DNA from: Desulfobulbus propionicus
Lineage (GTDB): Bacteria > Desulfobacterota > Desulfobulbia > Desulfobulbales > Desulfobulbaceae
Direction of reading: 5' to 3'
Assembly: GCA_002748755.1 (NCBI GenBank)
Contig: PDTD01000012.1
Span: 53,488 to 117,487, forward strand
DNA length: 64,000 nt
Below, one piece after another: positions 54,035 to 63,112 of this stretch (its first letter is position 1; each line of letters begins with the position of its first letter). The notes under the pieces are model-generated. The model was given only the letters and a program-made list of their open reading frames with translations. It did no database searches and was not told the DNA's origin. Both the position numbers and the translations under genes were made by a program.

Positions 54035-54314
54035 ACTGATACTCTCCGCCTATCGTTCCTGGTAACAGTTCAATATAGTTATATGGCATGAGTGACCAAG
54101 GCGTCAACGTGTGAACGCTAAAAAACAACACGCCATCATGGCCAACATTGATGGAGTCGGGGTGCCTGTAAACGCTTCCTATTGTGGTTGCAAGCTTTTT
54201 CAACAGCAGGCGGTCCTTTTTCCAAGCCGGGATTAACTACCACGGATTAATTATTATTCCAAGAAATAGATGAATGCCACGCCTTTTCTATATCAAGCTT
54301 CGCTCTCTTCTCAA

Positions 54315-54529
54315 TCCCGGGTTTCTCGTGACCATTTTGTCTTGTTTGAAAAAAATATATAAAAACAGATGGATGTGATGTTCGTGAGTGGGCTCTTCTT
54401 TCGAATAACTGTGCACAAAACTCAGGTACCATCTTCAGTTATATTTGGGCAGCACAGAGAACCAAGTAGAATGGGTTACCAAAAACTCCCGAACCTGGCA
54501 TCACTTGAGCTGATGAGCAAACCGAGGTA
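54315..54529 (-). repeat. TIR repeat family, full-length copy
   Basis: The copy starts CCCGGGTTTCTCGTGACC. It continues with TTTTGTCTTGTTTG, AAACAGATGGATGTGATG, GGTACCATCTTCAG and CCGAACCTGGCATCAC, and ends TGATGAGCAAACCGAGG. It ends 6 bp from the ppk1 stop. The rest of the gap upstream to 54035 shows nothing recognisable. Confidence 0.8.
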
Positions 54530-54534
54530 ACACC

Positions 54535-56748
54535 TTATTTTTTTTTGCGTTTGGCGATTTTTTTAGAAGACAGCTTCTTTTTATACTGCTTGCGGGCTGC
54601 GGCAAGCCGCTGGGCGCTTCGCTTGATAAGGATTTCCTGGCTGGAAAGGTTTTCTTTGGCAGCAGTAGGCTTTCGTTGGATATAGCTGCCGTCCGGCTGC
54701 ATGTCCCAGGCGCTACGCTGATCAGCGAGTTGCAGGTCCAGGAACTCCCGTAACTGGGCTTGCAATCTTTTATTGTCAATGGGAATAATAACTTCCACCC
54801 TTCTTTCCAGGTTACGTTTCATCAGGTCAGCAGACCCAATGAAATATTTTCCATTTCCCCGGTTTTTAAAATAATAAATGCGGGCATGCTCAAGAAATCT
54901 GCCCACAATGGAAATCACGGTTATGTTTTCGGAGAGTCCCGGAATGCCTGGCCTGAGGAGGCAGCTATCACGAACAATCAAATTGACAGGTACGCCGGCC
55001 TGCGAGGCTTGATAGAGCGCGGCAATGATATCCGAATCGGTCAAGGCGTTGGTTTTCAGCTGGATCAGTCCTGGATTTTTCGGCGTGTGATGGTCTGTTT
55101 CCGCCTGGATGTATTCAAGCAGAGCGGTTTTCAATATCCTGGGAGATGGCAGCAGCTTAACGTATCTGCGCTGCGGAGCGTAGCCCATAGTAAGGAAATT
55201 GAACAGTTCGGTCAGGTCGCTCCCGACCTCTGGATCACAGGTTAACACCCCCAGATCACTATAGAGACGCGCAGTGCCTGCATGGTAGTTGCCTGTACCC
55301 ACATGAGCGTAGCGTTTCAGCCCGTTATAATCCCGTCTGACCACGAAAATTACCTTGGAATGGGTCTTCAATCCGACAACGCCATAGGTGACATGTATGC
55401 CGGCTTCCTCCAGAGAAGAGGCCCACTGAATATTAGCAGACTCGTCGAACCGTGCCATCAACTCAACAACCACGGCTACCTGTTTCCCATTATGGGCGGC
55501 ATCCAGCAGGTATTGGATAATGCGTGAATCCGGCGAGGTCCTGTACAGGGTCATCTTGATGGCCAGAACCTTGGGGTCTATACTGGCCGCCTGCAGAAAT
55601 CGCTCAATGGAGGCGCTGAAAGATTCATAGGGGTGCTGCAGGAGAAACGGCCCCTCTTTACGGATTAGATGAAAAATATTGGGAGTATCAGTGGCGAGTT
55701 TAAAATGGCTCAGAGGCTGGTGGGGCGGATATGTCAGGGCAGGTTTATTAATGCTTACGATCTGCATGAGATCACGCTTATCCATTATGCCGTTGACGGT
55801 AAAAACGTCCTTCCTGGAATCGATACCCAACTCTGCAGCCAACATGCCTCTGTGTAGTCTGGTCATATTGTCACTCACTTCCAGACGAACGATTTCGGCA
55901 AACTTGCGATCACGCAGAGCAGACTCTATCATTGAAAGCAGGTCGACGGCCTGGTCTTCGGTATTCTCAGTGACCGCGTTTCTGGTAACCCGAAATAATT
56001 CCGCGCTGTCAATGAGCATTCCTGGAAAAAGTTTGTCCAGGTTGTTGGCGACAACATCTTCAAAACGCACATAGATGTGTTTACGGGGGGCTACCCGAAT
56101 AAACCGGGGAATGTCGCCGACACCAATGGGCATCTTAATGCGATTGAGGTAGGTATGGGTATCATTTTTGTGATGGGTTGCCACCAGAAGATTCAACGAG
56201 AGGTTGGAGATAAACGGAAAAGGATGCGCCGGATCCATCCCCTGCGGGGTAAGCAGCATGTAAATATTTTCGTCGAAATAGGTATCGATTTTCTTTTTCT
56301 GCTTCTCATCAAGTTGCTTGTATTCCACCACTCTGACATCTTCGGCGGCCAGCAGGTCTAACAAATGGTATTCCAGTTGCTGCTGCTGCGACAAAATATC
56401 GCGGATAACAGCATAGGCTTCGTTAATCTGCTGCTGGGGTGTACGACCGTCGACAGAAAGCTCTTTCAGACCAGCCCCGACCTGCTGTTTCAATCCGCCG
56501 ATACGCTTCATGAAAAATTCGTCCAGATTGGAACTGATGATGGACATGAACTTGACCCTCTCCAGCAAAGGGTTGCGGTCATCCTGCCCTTCATTGAGTA
56601 CTCTACGGTTAAACTCCAGCCAGGTCAGTTCGCGATTCAGATACCACTGAGAACTGGTCAGGTCAAACAGTTCACCCGGCTCTGGATGAGCTATCTGCAA
56701 AGGGCTTGTCTTCTTTGTGTCAGGGGAGGCTTCTTTCTGAGTTGTCAT
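54535..56748 (-). CDS. ppk1: Polyphosphate kinase 1
   Basis: PPK1 reversibly makes polyphosphate from ATP at the inner membrane. The N-domain starts WYLNRELTWLEFNRRVL and holds MSIISSNLDEFFMKRIGG. The catalytic histidine is in HVGTGNYHAGTARLYSDLG, and the second HKD-like part is in LEHARIYYFKN. The C-terminal 45 residues are a basic Lys-rich tail ending KRKKK. Start choice is open: the ATG at 56748 has GGCGGA upstream, and one at 56763 is also possible. No ppx gene is adjacent. Confidence 0.94.
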   Translation of the reverse strand: MTTQKEASPDTKKTSPLQIAHPEPGELFDLTSSQWYLNRELTWLEFNRRVLNEGQDDRNPLLERVKFMSIISSNLDEFFMKRIGGLKQQVGAGLKELSVDGRTPQQQINEAYAVIRDILSQQQQLEYHLLDLLAAEDVRVVEYKQLDEKQKKKIDTYFDENIYMLLTPQGMDPAHPFPFISNLSLNLLVATHHKNDTHTYLNRIKMPIGVGDIPRFIRVAPRKHIYVRFEDVVANNLDKLFPGMLIDSAELFRVTRNAVTENTEDQAVDLLSMIESALRDRKFAEIVRLEVSDNMTRLHRGMLAAELGIDSRKDVFTVNGIMDKRDLMQIVSINKPALTYPPHQPLSHFKLATDTPNIFHLIRKEGPFLLQHPYESFSASIERFLQAASIDPKVLAIKMTLYRTSPDSRIIQYLLDAAHNGKQVAVVVELMARFDESANIQWASSLEEAGIHVTYGVVGLKTHSKVIFVVRRDYNGLKRYAHVGTGNYHAGTARLYSDLGVLTCDPEVGSDLTELFNFLTMGYAPQRRYVKLLPSPRILKTALLEYIQAETDHHTPKNPGLIQLKTNALTDSDIIAALYQASQAGVPVNLIVRDSCLLRPGIPGLSENITVISIVGRFLEHARIYYFKNRGNGKYFIGSADLMKRNLERRVEVIIPIDNKRLQAQLREFLDLQLADQRSAWDMQPDGSYIQRKPTAAKENLSSQEILIKRSAQRLAAARKQYKKKLSSKKIAKRKKK

Positions 56749-56965
56749 GTTTCTGTCCGCCATATTGGTGTCATGTTCAGCAAGGTTCAAGGCCGCACGA
56801 AAGTTCTCGCCTTGAGGGAAGTGGTCGAACTTCTCCTCTTTGCATACAACAATGGTTTGCTGCACATTCTCCCGGAGGTCCTCTCGGTGGCCCTGCCCTC
56901 GTTAAAGCACCTCTGGCAATCAGCGGCGCCAAGTCGCCTGTTGCAGACCATCCTACCGTGTCCGC

Positions 56966-57160
56966 TTACTCCGGCTCTGCATGCGTCTTTTTGTCCCCGC
57001 CCGGTTCTTCTTCGTCTTCCAGAATATAGCCCAGACCGAAGCAGGCAGGGCACTCTTCCCTGGTGATAAAAAAACGACTCTCACCCTGAAAATACCCTAT
57101 CTCGCCCGAACCTCCGCAGCTAGGACAGACATTTTTTGTGTTCTCTGCTTTGGGGACCAT
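56966..57160 (-). CDS. Small DnaJ-like zinc-finger protein
   Basis: The 64-residue product carries two zinc motifs, CPSCGGSGEIGYF and CPACFGLGY, similar to the CxxCxGxG repeats of DnaJ's central domain. An acidic tail follows. There is no J-domain. It starts 2 bp after the folD stop and is surely co-transcribed. It may be a redox or folding accessory protein, but its role is unknown. Confidence 0.75.
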   Translation of the reverse strand: MVPKAENTKNVCPSCGGSGEIGYFQGESRFFITREECPACFGLGYILEDEEEPGGDKKTHAEPE

Positions 57161-57162
57161 TG

Positions 57163-58050
57163 TTACAAAAGAGTGTTCTGCTGCCTGGCGGCCAGAACAG
57201 TGTTTTTCATCAACATGGTAATGGTCATGGGACCGACTCCTCCCGGAACCGGTGTAATGGCTGCCGCTTTTTCCTTGACCGTATCAAAGGCTACATCACC
57301 GGTAAGCTTGGCCTTCCCTGATTCGGTCACCCCTGTACGATTGACCCCCACATCAATGACAACGACCCCTTCCTTGACTTGGTCGGCGGTTATCATGTTG
57401 GGCGTCCCGGCGGCAACAATAAGAATATCGGCACGCCGAGTGTGCAAGGCCATATCCCTGGTTCGGGTATGACACAAGGTGACGGTGGCATTGCCGCTGT
57501 CACGTTTTTGCAGCATCAGGTTCGCAATGGGTTTTCCGACTATGTTTGATCTGCCCACAATAACAACCTCAGCACCTGATGTTTCAACACCGCTACGCAG
57601 CAACAATTCCAGTATGCCCTGGGGCGTACATGGCAAAAAGCACTGCTCGCCAAGTACCATCTTTCCCACGTTGACCGGATGAAAGCCATCAACATCCTTT
57701 GCCGGATCTATGGCAAATAGGATCCTCGCCTCATTGATCTGTCCCGGCAAAGGCAGTTGAACCAAAATCCCGTTAACGGTCCGGTCCTGGTTGTATTGGT
57801 CAATCAATTCCAGAAGTTCCTGCTCTGTGGTCTCTGTCGGCAGGGTGATCTGTTCAGAACGTATCCCAAGATTTTTCGCGATTTTGTTTTTTGCCGCCAC
57901 ATAGGATTGTGATGCCGGGTCCTCTCCCACCAATATGGTCACCAGGCCAGGTACGACACCGTGTTTTTCTGTCAGTTGCGCCACCTCAAGGGCCAACTCC
58001 TGACGGATAATTTTTGCTATTTCCGTCCCCCTAATAATTCGTGCACTCAT
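57163..58050 (-). CDS. folD: Methylenetetrahydrofolate dehydrogenase/cyclohydrolase
   Basis: FolD interconverts methylene-, methenyl- and formyl-tetrahydrofolate. Active-site Tyr and Lys are in SQSYVAAKNKIAKNLG. ILVQLPLPG is the folate loop, and the NADP-binding motif is GRSNIVGKPIANLML. The C-terminus PVPGGVGPMTITMLM is diagnostic. The 295 residues are normal. In anaerobes it also serves the Wood-Ljungdahl methyl branch, but no other pathway gene is here. Confidence 0.96.
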   Translation of the reverse strand: MSARIIRGTEIAKIIRQELALEVAQLTEKHGVVPGLVTILVGEDPASQSYVAAKNKIAKNLGIRSEQITLPTETTEQELLELIDQYNQDRTVNGILVQLPLPGQINEARILFAIDPAKDVDGFHPVNVGKMVLGEQCFLPCTPQGILELLLRSGVETSGAEVVIVGRSNIVGKPIANLMLQKRDSGNATVTLCHTRTRDMALHTRRADILIVAAGTPNMITADQVKEGVVVIDVGVNRTGVTESGKAKLTGDVAFDTVKEKAAAITPVPGGVGPMTITMLMKNTVLAARQQNTLL

Positions 58051-58210
58051 ACTATCCTTGTCTCACTATTGCAGTGTTTTCTCATACGGTCTGACAACAC
58101 CCATCTATAAAAAGTTGCCCCTACAGGCCTGCTATAGCCAGAAACGGTACTGCTCCACATCTGAAACACTGTGTGCACATTCACAGGCTGTGCAGCTATG
58201 TGTGTTATGG

Positions 58211-60676
58211 TTACCAGCGACCTGAGGATGCTTTCTGAAGCAGGGCCTGCAGGGCGGTCTGGCGCAAGGATGTGTCCTGATTACGCACGGCCATGGCAAA
58301 AGCCTTTCGGGTACCGACCAGGACAACCAATTTTTTGCCCCGGGTAAGACCAGTATACAACAAATTACGAAAGAGCATTGTAAAATGCTGGGAAACGACT
58401 GGAATAATAACAGCATCAAATTCCGATCCCTGCGATTTATGGACGGTTATGGCATAGGCCAGTTCCAATTCACTGAGATGCTCCTTGTTGTAGGTAACCT
58501 TTCGATTCTCCGGCAGAAAAGACACCGTGCAAGTCAAATCATAGGAATTGATGGCGGTAATCCGACCAATATCACCGTTGAATACATTGAGATCATAATT
58601 GTTGCGCCGATGAATAACCCGGTCGCCCACCCGAAAGATACGCTCCCCTAAGGTCAACTCCGCTTTGTTCTTTTGGGCGGGATTCACTTTTTCCTGCAGG
58701 GTTTTATTCAGGTTTGCCGTACCCAGTCCGCCACGGATCATGGGGGCCAGCACCTGGATCTCGGTTTCTGGTCCCAAATATTTCGGCACCCATTGTGTAT
58801 AAAGATTATGGATCACATCCAAAGCCGTCAATCCAAAATAGAGAGAAGACCAGGGATGTATTTTTTTACTCATCACCATAAGCTGCTCTGTGGCAGTCTC
58901 CGCCGCTGCCAGGGCTGTCAGATCTACATGGGCATATTTTTCTGGTATAAAGGGATAGCTTTGGTCCAGCGCCTGTTTTCCTTCGACAGGGGGCTCATAG
59001 AGGGGGGAATCATACAATTCTTCACGCTGTTCTATGGTACTGGAATGCCGTTTAATCCTGTCAATAAACCTCATCTGTTCTTTGGTTGCTTCATCAGAAT
59101 CAATGAAAAAACAGTCGAGGTCCCGCCATATCCCCGGTTCCTTGAAAGGCGATTTGAGCCTGGGGGCTGCTCCGGCATTAATGCTGTGGGCAGCCTGGAT
59201 AATGGCCGACTGGGAGGCCTGACGAAAGATGGTATGCAAGTGGTAGCAAGGGATGACACCAGACTGAATGCAATCTTTCAAAACATTTCCCGCCCCCACT
59301 GAAGGCAGCTGGTCCGGGTCGCCGATAAACAACAGAGCTGTTTCAGGGGCAATTCCCCGTAAAAGTGATGCGCTCAGCGATATATCAAGCATGGAACATT
59401 CATCGACAATGATAAAATCAGCCTGCAGAGGGTTTTCTTCACAACGTTGAAATCGTGTTCCCTGAAACTCTAGCAACCGGTGAATGGTTTTTGCCTCCAT
59501 ACCGATCACCTCGCCCATGCGTTGCGCTGCCCGTCCGGTCGGGGCAGCCAGAAGAACCTTGAGGTTCATGGCCTGCAGTAAAGCCACAAGGACCTTGGTC
59601 GTTGTGGTCTTGCCGCAGCCGGGTCCGCCGGTTAAAATTGAGAAGCCCTGGTTGACAATGGCGCAAACAGCTTCCTGTTGTTCTCTGCTGAGCTGCAAAT
59701 GAATTGTTGCACAGTAACGCTCCACCCACCCATGTATCCGTTGGCTGTTGTTTTGCCGGTTACCGACCTGACTATGGAGCCGTTTTGCCACATATGATTC
59801 ATCATAATATAATGATTTTGCGTAATAACAGGTAATCAGTTCCTGATTGTCTCCGGTAGGGAGTACCCGGGTACAGAGTTGAGACGCACGCTCCATCTGC
59901 TGTAACTGATCGGGAATACTCTCTGCTATGGATAGGGAGAGCAATCCATTCACCTGCTCGATTATCTGGGACTGGTTTAAATAACAGTGTCCCGACTCCC
60001 TCGCCGCAGACAAAACATGACGAATTCCGGCGCTTATACGCATGGGAGAATTGTCGGCAAACCCCATGGAGAGCGCAACTTTATCTGCTGTAAAAAAGCC
60101 TATGCCATAGAAATCTTCTGCCAACCGGTAGGGGTTTTCCGCCACCATGGATATGGCCTTGTCTCCATACTGTTGATAAATACGAACAGCGAACAAGGTC
60201 GAAATGCCATGGGATTGGAGAAACATCATGACGTCACGCACAGCCCGATGCTCCATCCAGGAATGCTTGATGGTATTCAATTTTTTATAGGCAATGCCTG
60301 GGACTTCAAGTAACCCGTCTATATGTTCTTCAAATACTGTTAAGGTTTGCTCACCAAAGTGGCGGACAATTTTTTGCGCTGTTTTGGGCCCCACTCCGCG
60401 AATCAGTCCAGAACCAAGATATTTTTCCAGTGCAGCGGCTGTGGCTGGTTTGAGTTCCGTGGCATAGTGCGCCTTGAATTGTTTACCATACTTCTTGTGT
60501 GTGGTCCAATGGCCGACAAATTCCATGGTCGCTCCGGCAAAAACCTTGGTCTGGTGTACAGTGACTGTCACCAAATCTCGATACCCATCAAAAGAAGAAA
60601 CCTTGAGAACAGACCAGCCATTGGTCTCGTTGAAAAACGTGACCCGCTCGACTATGCCGCGAATTGTTTCTCGCAT
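58211..60676 (-). CDS. recD2: RecD2-type ATP-dependent DNA helicase
   Basis: RecD2 is a 5'-3' superfamily 1 helicase acting without RecBC. The N-terminal OB/HhH region (RGVGPKTAQKIVRHFG) is followed by Walker A GGPGCGKTTTTK, Walker B VDECSMLD and GDPDQLPSVGAGNVL. The C-terminal motif VI is AITVHKSQGSEFDAVIIP. An insertion between the two RecA-like domains (about 90 residues, DRIKRHSSTIEQREELYDSP and on) looks longer than usual. The ATG at 60676 is preferred over a GTG seven codons upstream. Confidence 0.92.
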   Translation of the reverse strand: MRETIRGIVERVTFFNETNGWSVLKVSSFDGYRDLVTVTVHQTKVFAGATMEFVGHWTTHKKYGKQFKAHYATELKPATAAALEKYLGSGLIRGVGPKTAQKIVRHFGEQTLTVFEEHIDGLLEVPGIAYKKLNTIKHSWMEHRAVRDVMMFLQSHGISTLFAVRIYQQYGDKAISMVAENPYRLAEDFYGIGFFTADKVALSMGFADNSPMRISAGIRHVLSAARESGHCYLNQSQIIEQVNGLLSLSIAESIPDQLQQMERASQLCTRVLPTGDNQELITCYYAKSLYYDESYVAKRLHSQVGNRQNNSQRIHGWVERYCATIHLQLSREQQEAVCAIVNQGFSILTGGPGCGKTTTTKVLVALLQAMNLKVLLAAPTGRAAQRMGEVIGMEAKTIHRLLEFQGTRFQRCEENPLQADFIIVDECSMLDISLSASLLRGIAPETALLFIGDPDQLPSVGAGNVLKDCIQSGVIPCYHLHTIFRQASQSAIIQAAHSINAGAAPRLKSPFKEPGIWRDLDCFFIDSDEATKEQMRFIDRIKRHSSTIEQREELYDSPLYEPPVEGKQALDQSYPFIPEKYAHVDLTALAAAETATEQLMVMSKKIHPWSSLYFGLTALDVIHNLYTQWVPKYLGPETEIQVLAPMIRGGLGTANLNKTLQEKVNPAQKNKAELTLGERIFRVGDRVIHRRNNYDLNVFNGDIGRITAINSYDLTCTVSFLPENRKVTYNKEHLSELELAYAITVHKSQGSEFDAVIIPVVSQHFTMLFRNLLYTGLTRGKKLVVLVGTRKAFAMAVRNQDTSLRQTALQALLQKASSGRW

Positions 60677-61009
60677 GCTCTTTTGCACATTTCCCACCAG
60701 ATCAAAAAGAGTGTTGTCGTCGATCCCAATCCATGGTATACTACACTATTTTGCCCACAATGGGCAACACACAAGCCGGTCTCGAACCATGACAGTCAGG
60801 GGGACGCATAGTTCTGGATGAACACGGTTGGCTTGGATATCTGTTTGCTCCAATGAAAAAAACTATTGACGGGCATGCGGATTCACAGCCAATGGTAGAT
60901 GCTGTAGCTGTTCATGTCAAACGGCCTCCCTCACGGAGTGAAGAACACTTTTTATCAAGAATGCAATACCAGCGGTGCAGGCTGTTTCTTGCTGTACAGG
61001 ATCAGAAGT
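60677..61009. other. Intergenic region between recD2 and the SleB-like gene
   Basis: No repeat copy or RNA gene is seen. Several short frames run into the downstream gene but show no similarity. Confidence 0.4.
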
Positions 61010-61402
61010 ATGAGTTTTTTAGAAGGATTGTTATGGCTCACCCTCAACATTTACCATGAGGCGAGAGGTGAGCCTGAAATAGGTCAGTTAGCAGTTGCCC
61101 ATGTAACTTTGAACAGGGCCATATCAACACATACCTCTGTCGGCGCGGTGGTTACCGCCCCTTACCAGTTCAGCTGGACTTTTCAGAAAAAATCCTACTT
61201 CCCCGCAGAATATGACGCCTTACTACAGAGTGCTCATGTAGCGCTCAAGGCACTCATCACCGCAGATTTTACTAAAGGGGCTACATTCTACCATCGTACA
61301 GACGTGCATCCACCCTGGGCAGCGGACATGGAGTTTATCGCCAGGTACGGGGCCCATCTTTTCTATCGTCAAAATACGGATATCGCCCACACTGCCTTGT
61401 GA
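61010..61402 (+). CDS. SleB-like cell wall hydrolase
   Basis: The 130-residue protein matches the Hydrolase_2/SleB family. It has NIYHEARGEPEIGQLAVAHVTLNR, with the catalytic Glu in the HEARGE motif, then YQFSW and a later GATFYHRTDVHPPWA. Such enzymes cleave peptidoglycan glycan strands. The short N-terminus (SFLEGLLWLTL) is not a clear signal peptide. It could be cytoplasmic or need another start: an in-frame ATG at 60914 adds 32 unlikely residues. Function is inferred from the family. Confidence 0.82.
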   Translation: MSFLEGLLWLTLNIYHEARGEPEIGQLAVAHVTLNRAISTHTSVGAVVTAPYQFSWTFQKKSYFPAEYDALLQSAHVALKALITADFTKGATFYHRTDVHPPWAADMEFIARYGAHLFYRQNTDIAHTAL

Positions 61403-61471
61403 TACAGAGAGGGGCAGGATGAGGCCCAAGGCAGTCGTCTTTGGGTGCTATCCTTTCCTGCCTTATACGTC

Positions 61472-61590
61472 AGCCCCGGATTCGTCATCAATATGTTGTC
61501 TCATTTGAGAAAAAACACCTAAAAATATATGGATGTGGTGCCCGTGAGCGGTCTTAATTTGTAACAAAAGTCCATGAAAAATCCGGGCTG
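61472..61590 (-). repeat. Half-length copy of the repeat family with both ends
   Basis: GCCCCGGATTCGTCATCA opens the copy. It keeps TGTTGTCTCATTTGAG, TATATGGATGTGGTGCCC and GTGAGCGG, and ends CATGAAAAATCCGGGC. The first hairpin module is missing. About 120 bp are bounded by two inverted ends. It lies in the SleB-MFS gap, which otherwise shows nothing. Confidence 0.75.
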
Positions 61591-61720
61591 CCTTCTCTGG
61601 ATGCTATCATCCCTAAAACAATCACCTTGGCCTTTTCTCCCTCTGAACAATATGTTATGAACAGGGAGGCTGTGGCAAGCACAGATTCAAAGGAAAAAAA
61701 GCCTACAGAATAGACGTTGT

Positions 61721-62923
61721 ATGCAAAGCGAAACGCTGATTAAAACGGGCAGCAGAGAGTATAACAAGGCTAACCTGGCCCTTTTTTTGGCCGGGTTTGT
61801 GACCTTTGTGACCTTATACGATTTTCAACCCCTGTTTCCCAGCCTTGTGGACGAATACAACATTTCCCCGGCAACGGCAAGCCTGACCCTTTCCTGTGCT
61901 ACCTTTTCCCTGGCATGCACCCTACCCTTGTCCGGTTCTCTGTCTGATGCTGTCGGGCGCAAGATTTTGATGAGTATCGCCGTGGTTTGTGCTCCGGCGC
62001 TGACACTGGCAAGCACCATGATCAATTCCCTGCATATCCTGCTGCTGATGCGGTTGGGCCAGGGTATAATCCTGGCTGGTGTTCCGGCGGTGGCTATGGC
62101 CTATCTCCGAGATGAGTTTGAACCGCGCGCGCTTGGCAGCACTATGGGATTATATATTGCCGGGAACGCCATCGGCGGGATGAGCGGGCGTATCTTCACT
62201 GCCTGGTTGACCGATATCATGTCCTGGCGGTGGGCTCTTGTGATGCTTTCCCTGCTTTGCCTGCTGTGTGGGATTTTTTTCTGGGTGTTGCTCCCGGCAT
62301 CACGCAATTTCCGGAGTCAACCTTTTCAGCTTTCCTCGCTGACAGGCTCTTTACTCAATCATGTCTGCAATCCTGGCCTGCTCTATCTCTTTCTGATCGC
62401 TTTCGCCTGCATGGGTGGGTTTGTAACCCTGTACAACTATATCACCTTCAGGTTGCTCGGGGATGATTTTGCCCTGACTCAATCGCAGGCCGGGTTGATT
62501 TTTTTAGCCTATGCATTTGGGGCTTTCAGTTCCAGAATCATGGGCAGCCTTGTCAACCGATATGGCCGGAGCCACATTCTTTTGACATCATTGTCGATCA
62601 TGGCTGGAGGTTTGATACTGACCCTTGGCGTATCTCTGTGGATGGTTGCCAGCGGCATAGTGGTCTTTACCATCGGCTTTTTTGGCGCCCACTCTGTTGC
62701 TTCAGCCTGGGTCGGTATCCAGGCAGGACAGGCGCGCGCCCAGGCATCATCCCTGTATCTCTTTTCATACTATCTGGGATCAAGTGTTTCAGGAACAGCC
62801 GGTGGCTTTTTCTACCATCACTGGAACTGGGTTGGTATCGTTATTTTGATTGTAGGCCTGATCTTGATGGCATCAATGGCCTGCCTGCTCCTAGCCCGGG
62901 TTTCTCGGGACTATGTTGTCTGA
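61721..62923 (+). CDS. MFS transporter, drug/proton antiporter type
   Basis: The 400-residue protein has 12 predicted membrane segments and resembles the YnfM-like branch of MFS exporters. The loop 2-3 motif is GSLSDAVGRKILM, and motif C-like Gly-rich sequence is GNAIGGMSGRI. The substrate is unknown. The last nine residues (A-R-V-S-R-D-Y-V-V, then TGA) are encoded by the end of a repeat element (GCCCGGGTTTCTCGGGAC). The natural C-terminus has thus been replaced or extended. The start has only a distant purine-rich sequence. Confidence 0.9.
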   Translation: MQSETLIKTGSREYNKANLALFLAGFVTFVTLYDFQPLFPSLVDEYNISPATASLTLSCATFSLACTLPLSGSLSDAVGRKILMSIAVVCAPALTLASTMINSLHILLLMRLGQGIILAGVPAVAMAYLRDEFEPRALGSTMGLYIAGNAIGGMSGRIFTAWLTDIMSWRWALVMLSLLCLLCGIFFWVLLPASRNFRSQPFQLSSLTGSLLNHVCNPGLLYLFLIAFACMGGFVTLYNYITFRLLGDDFALTQSQAGLIFLAYAFGAFSSRIMGSLVNRYGRSHILLTSLSIMAGGLILTLGVSLWMVASGIVVFTIGFFGAHSVASAWVGIQAGQARAQASSLYLFSYYLGSSVSGTAGGFFYHHWNWVGIVILIVGLILMASMACLLLARVSRDYVV

Positions 62924-63112
62924 TGAGTGAAAAAAATAACAGGTGGCTGTGCTGTCTGTGAGGAGGATCAAATTTGGATAAACTGTGCACCAACACTCAG
63001 TTCAGGCGGTACCATCTTCGGCCTTCTTTTGCCAATACATATACCCAAGTAGAGTAGTTCCCATACACTCCCGAACCTGGTACTGCCTGAGCAGATGAAA
63101 AATCCAGGCTAG
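62892..63112 (-). repeat. TIR repeat copy closing two convergent genes
   Basis: The copy is bordered by CTAG on both sides (62892-62895 and 63109-63112). It runs from GCCCGGGTTTCTCGGGAC through AAACTGTGCACCAACACTCAG, CAGGCGGTACCATCTTCGGC and CCCGAACCTGGTACTGCC to GATGAAAAATCCAGG. Its left end encodes the MFS C-terminus. Its right CTAG supplies the TAG stop of the leftward lipoprotein gene. Confidence 0.82.

Noticed and set aside
1334-63112. CRISPR array
   Set aside because: The repeats are long, irregularly spaced over kilobases, in both orientations and internally structured. No short regular repeat-spacer pattern and no cas gene are present.
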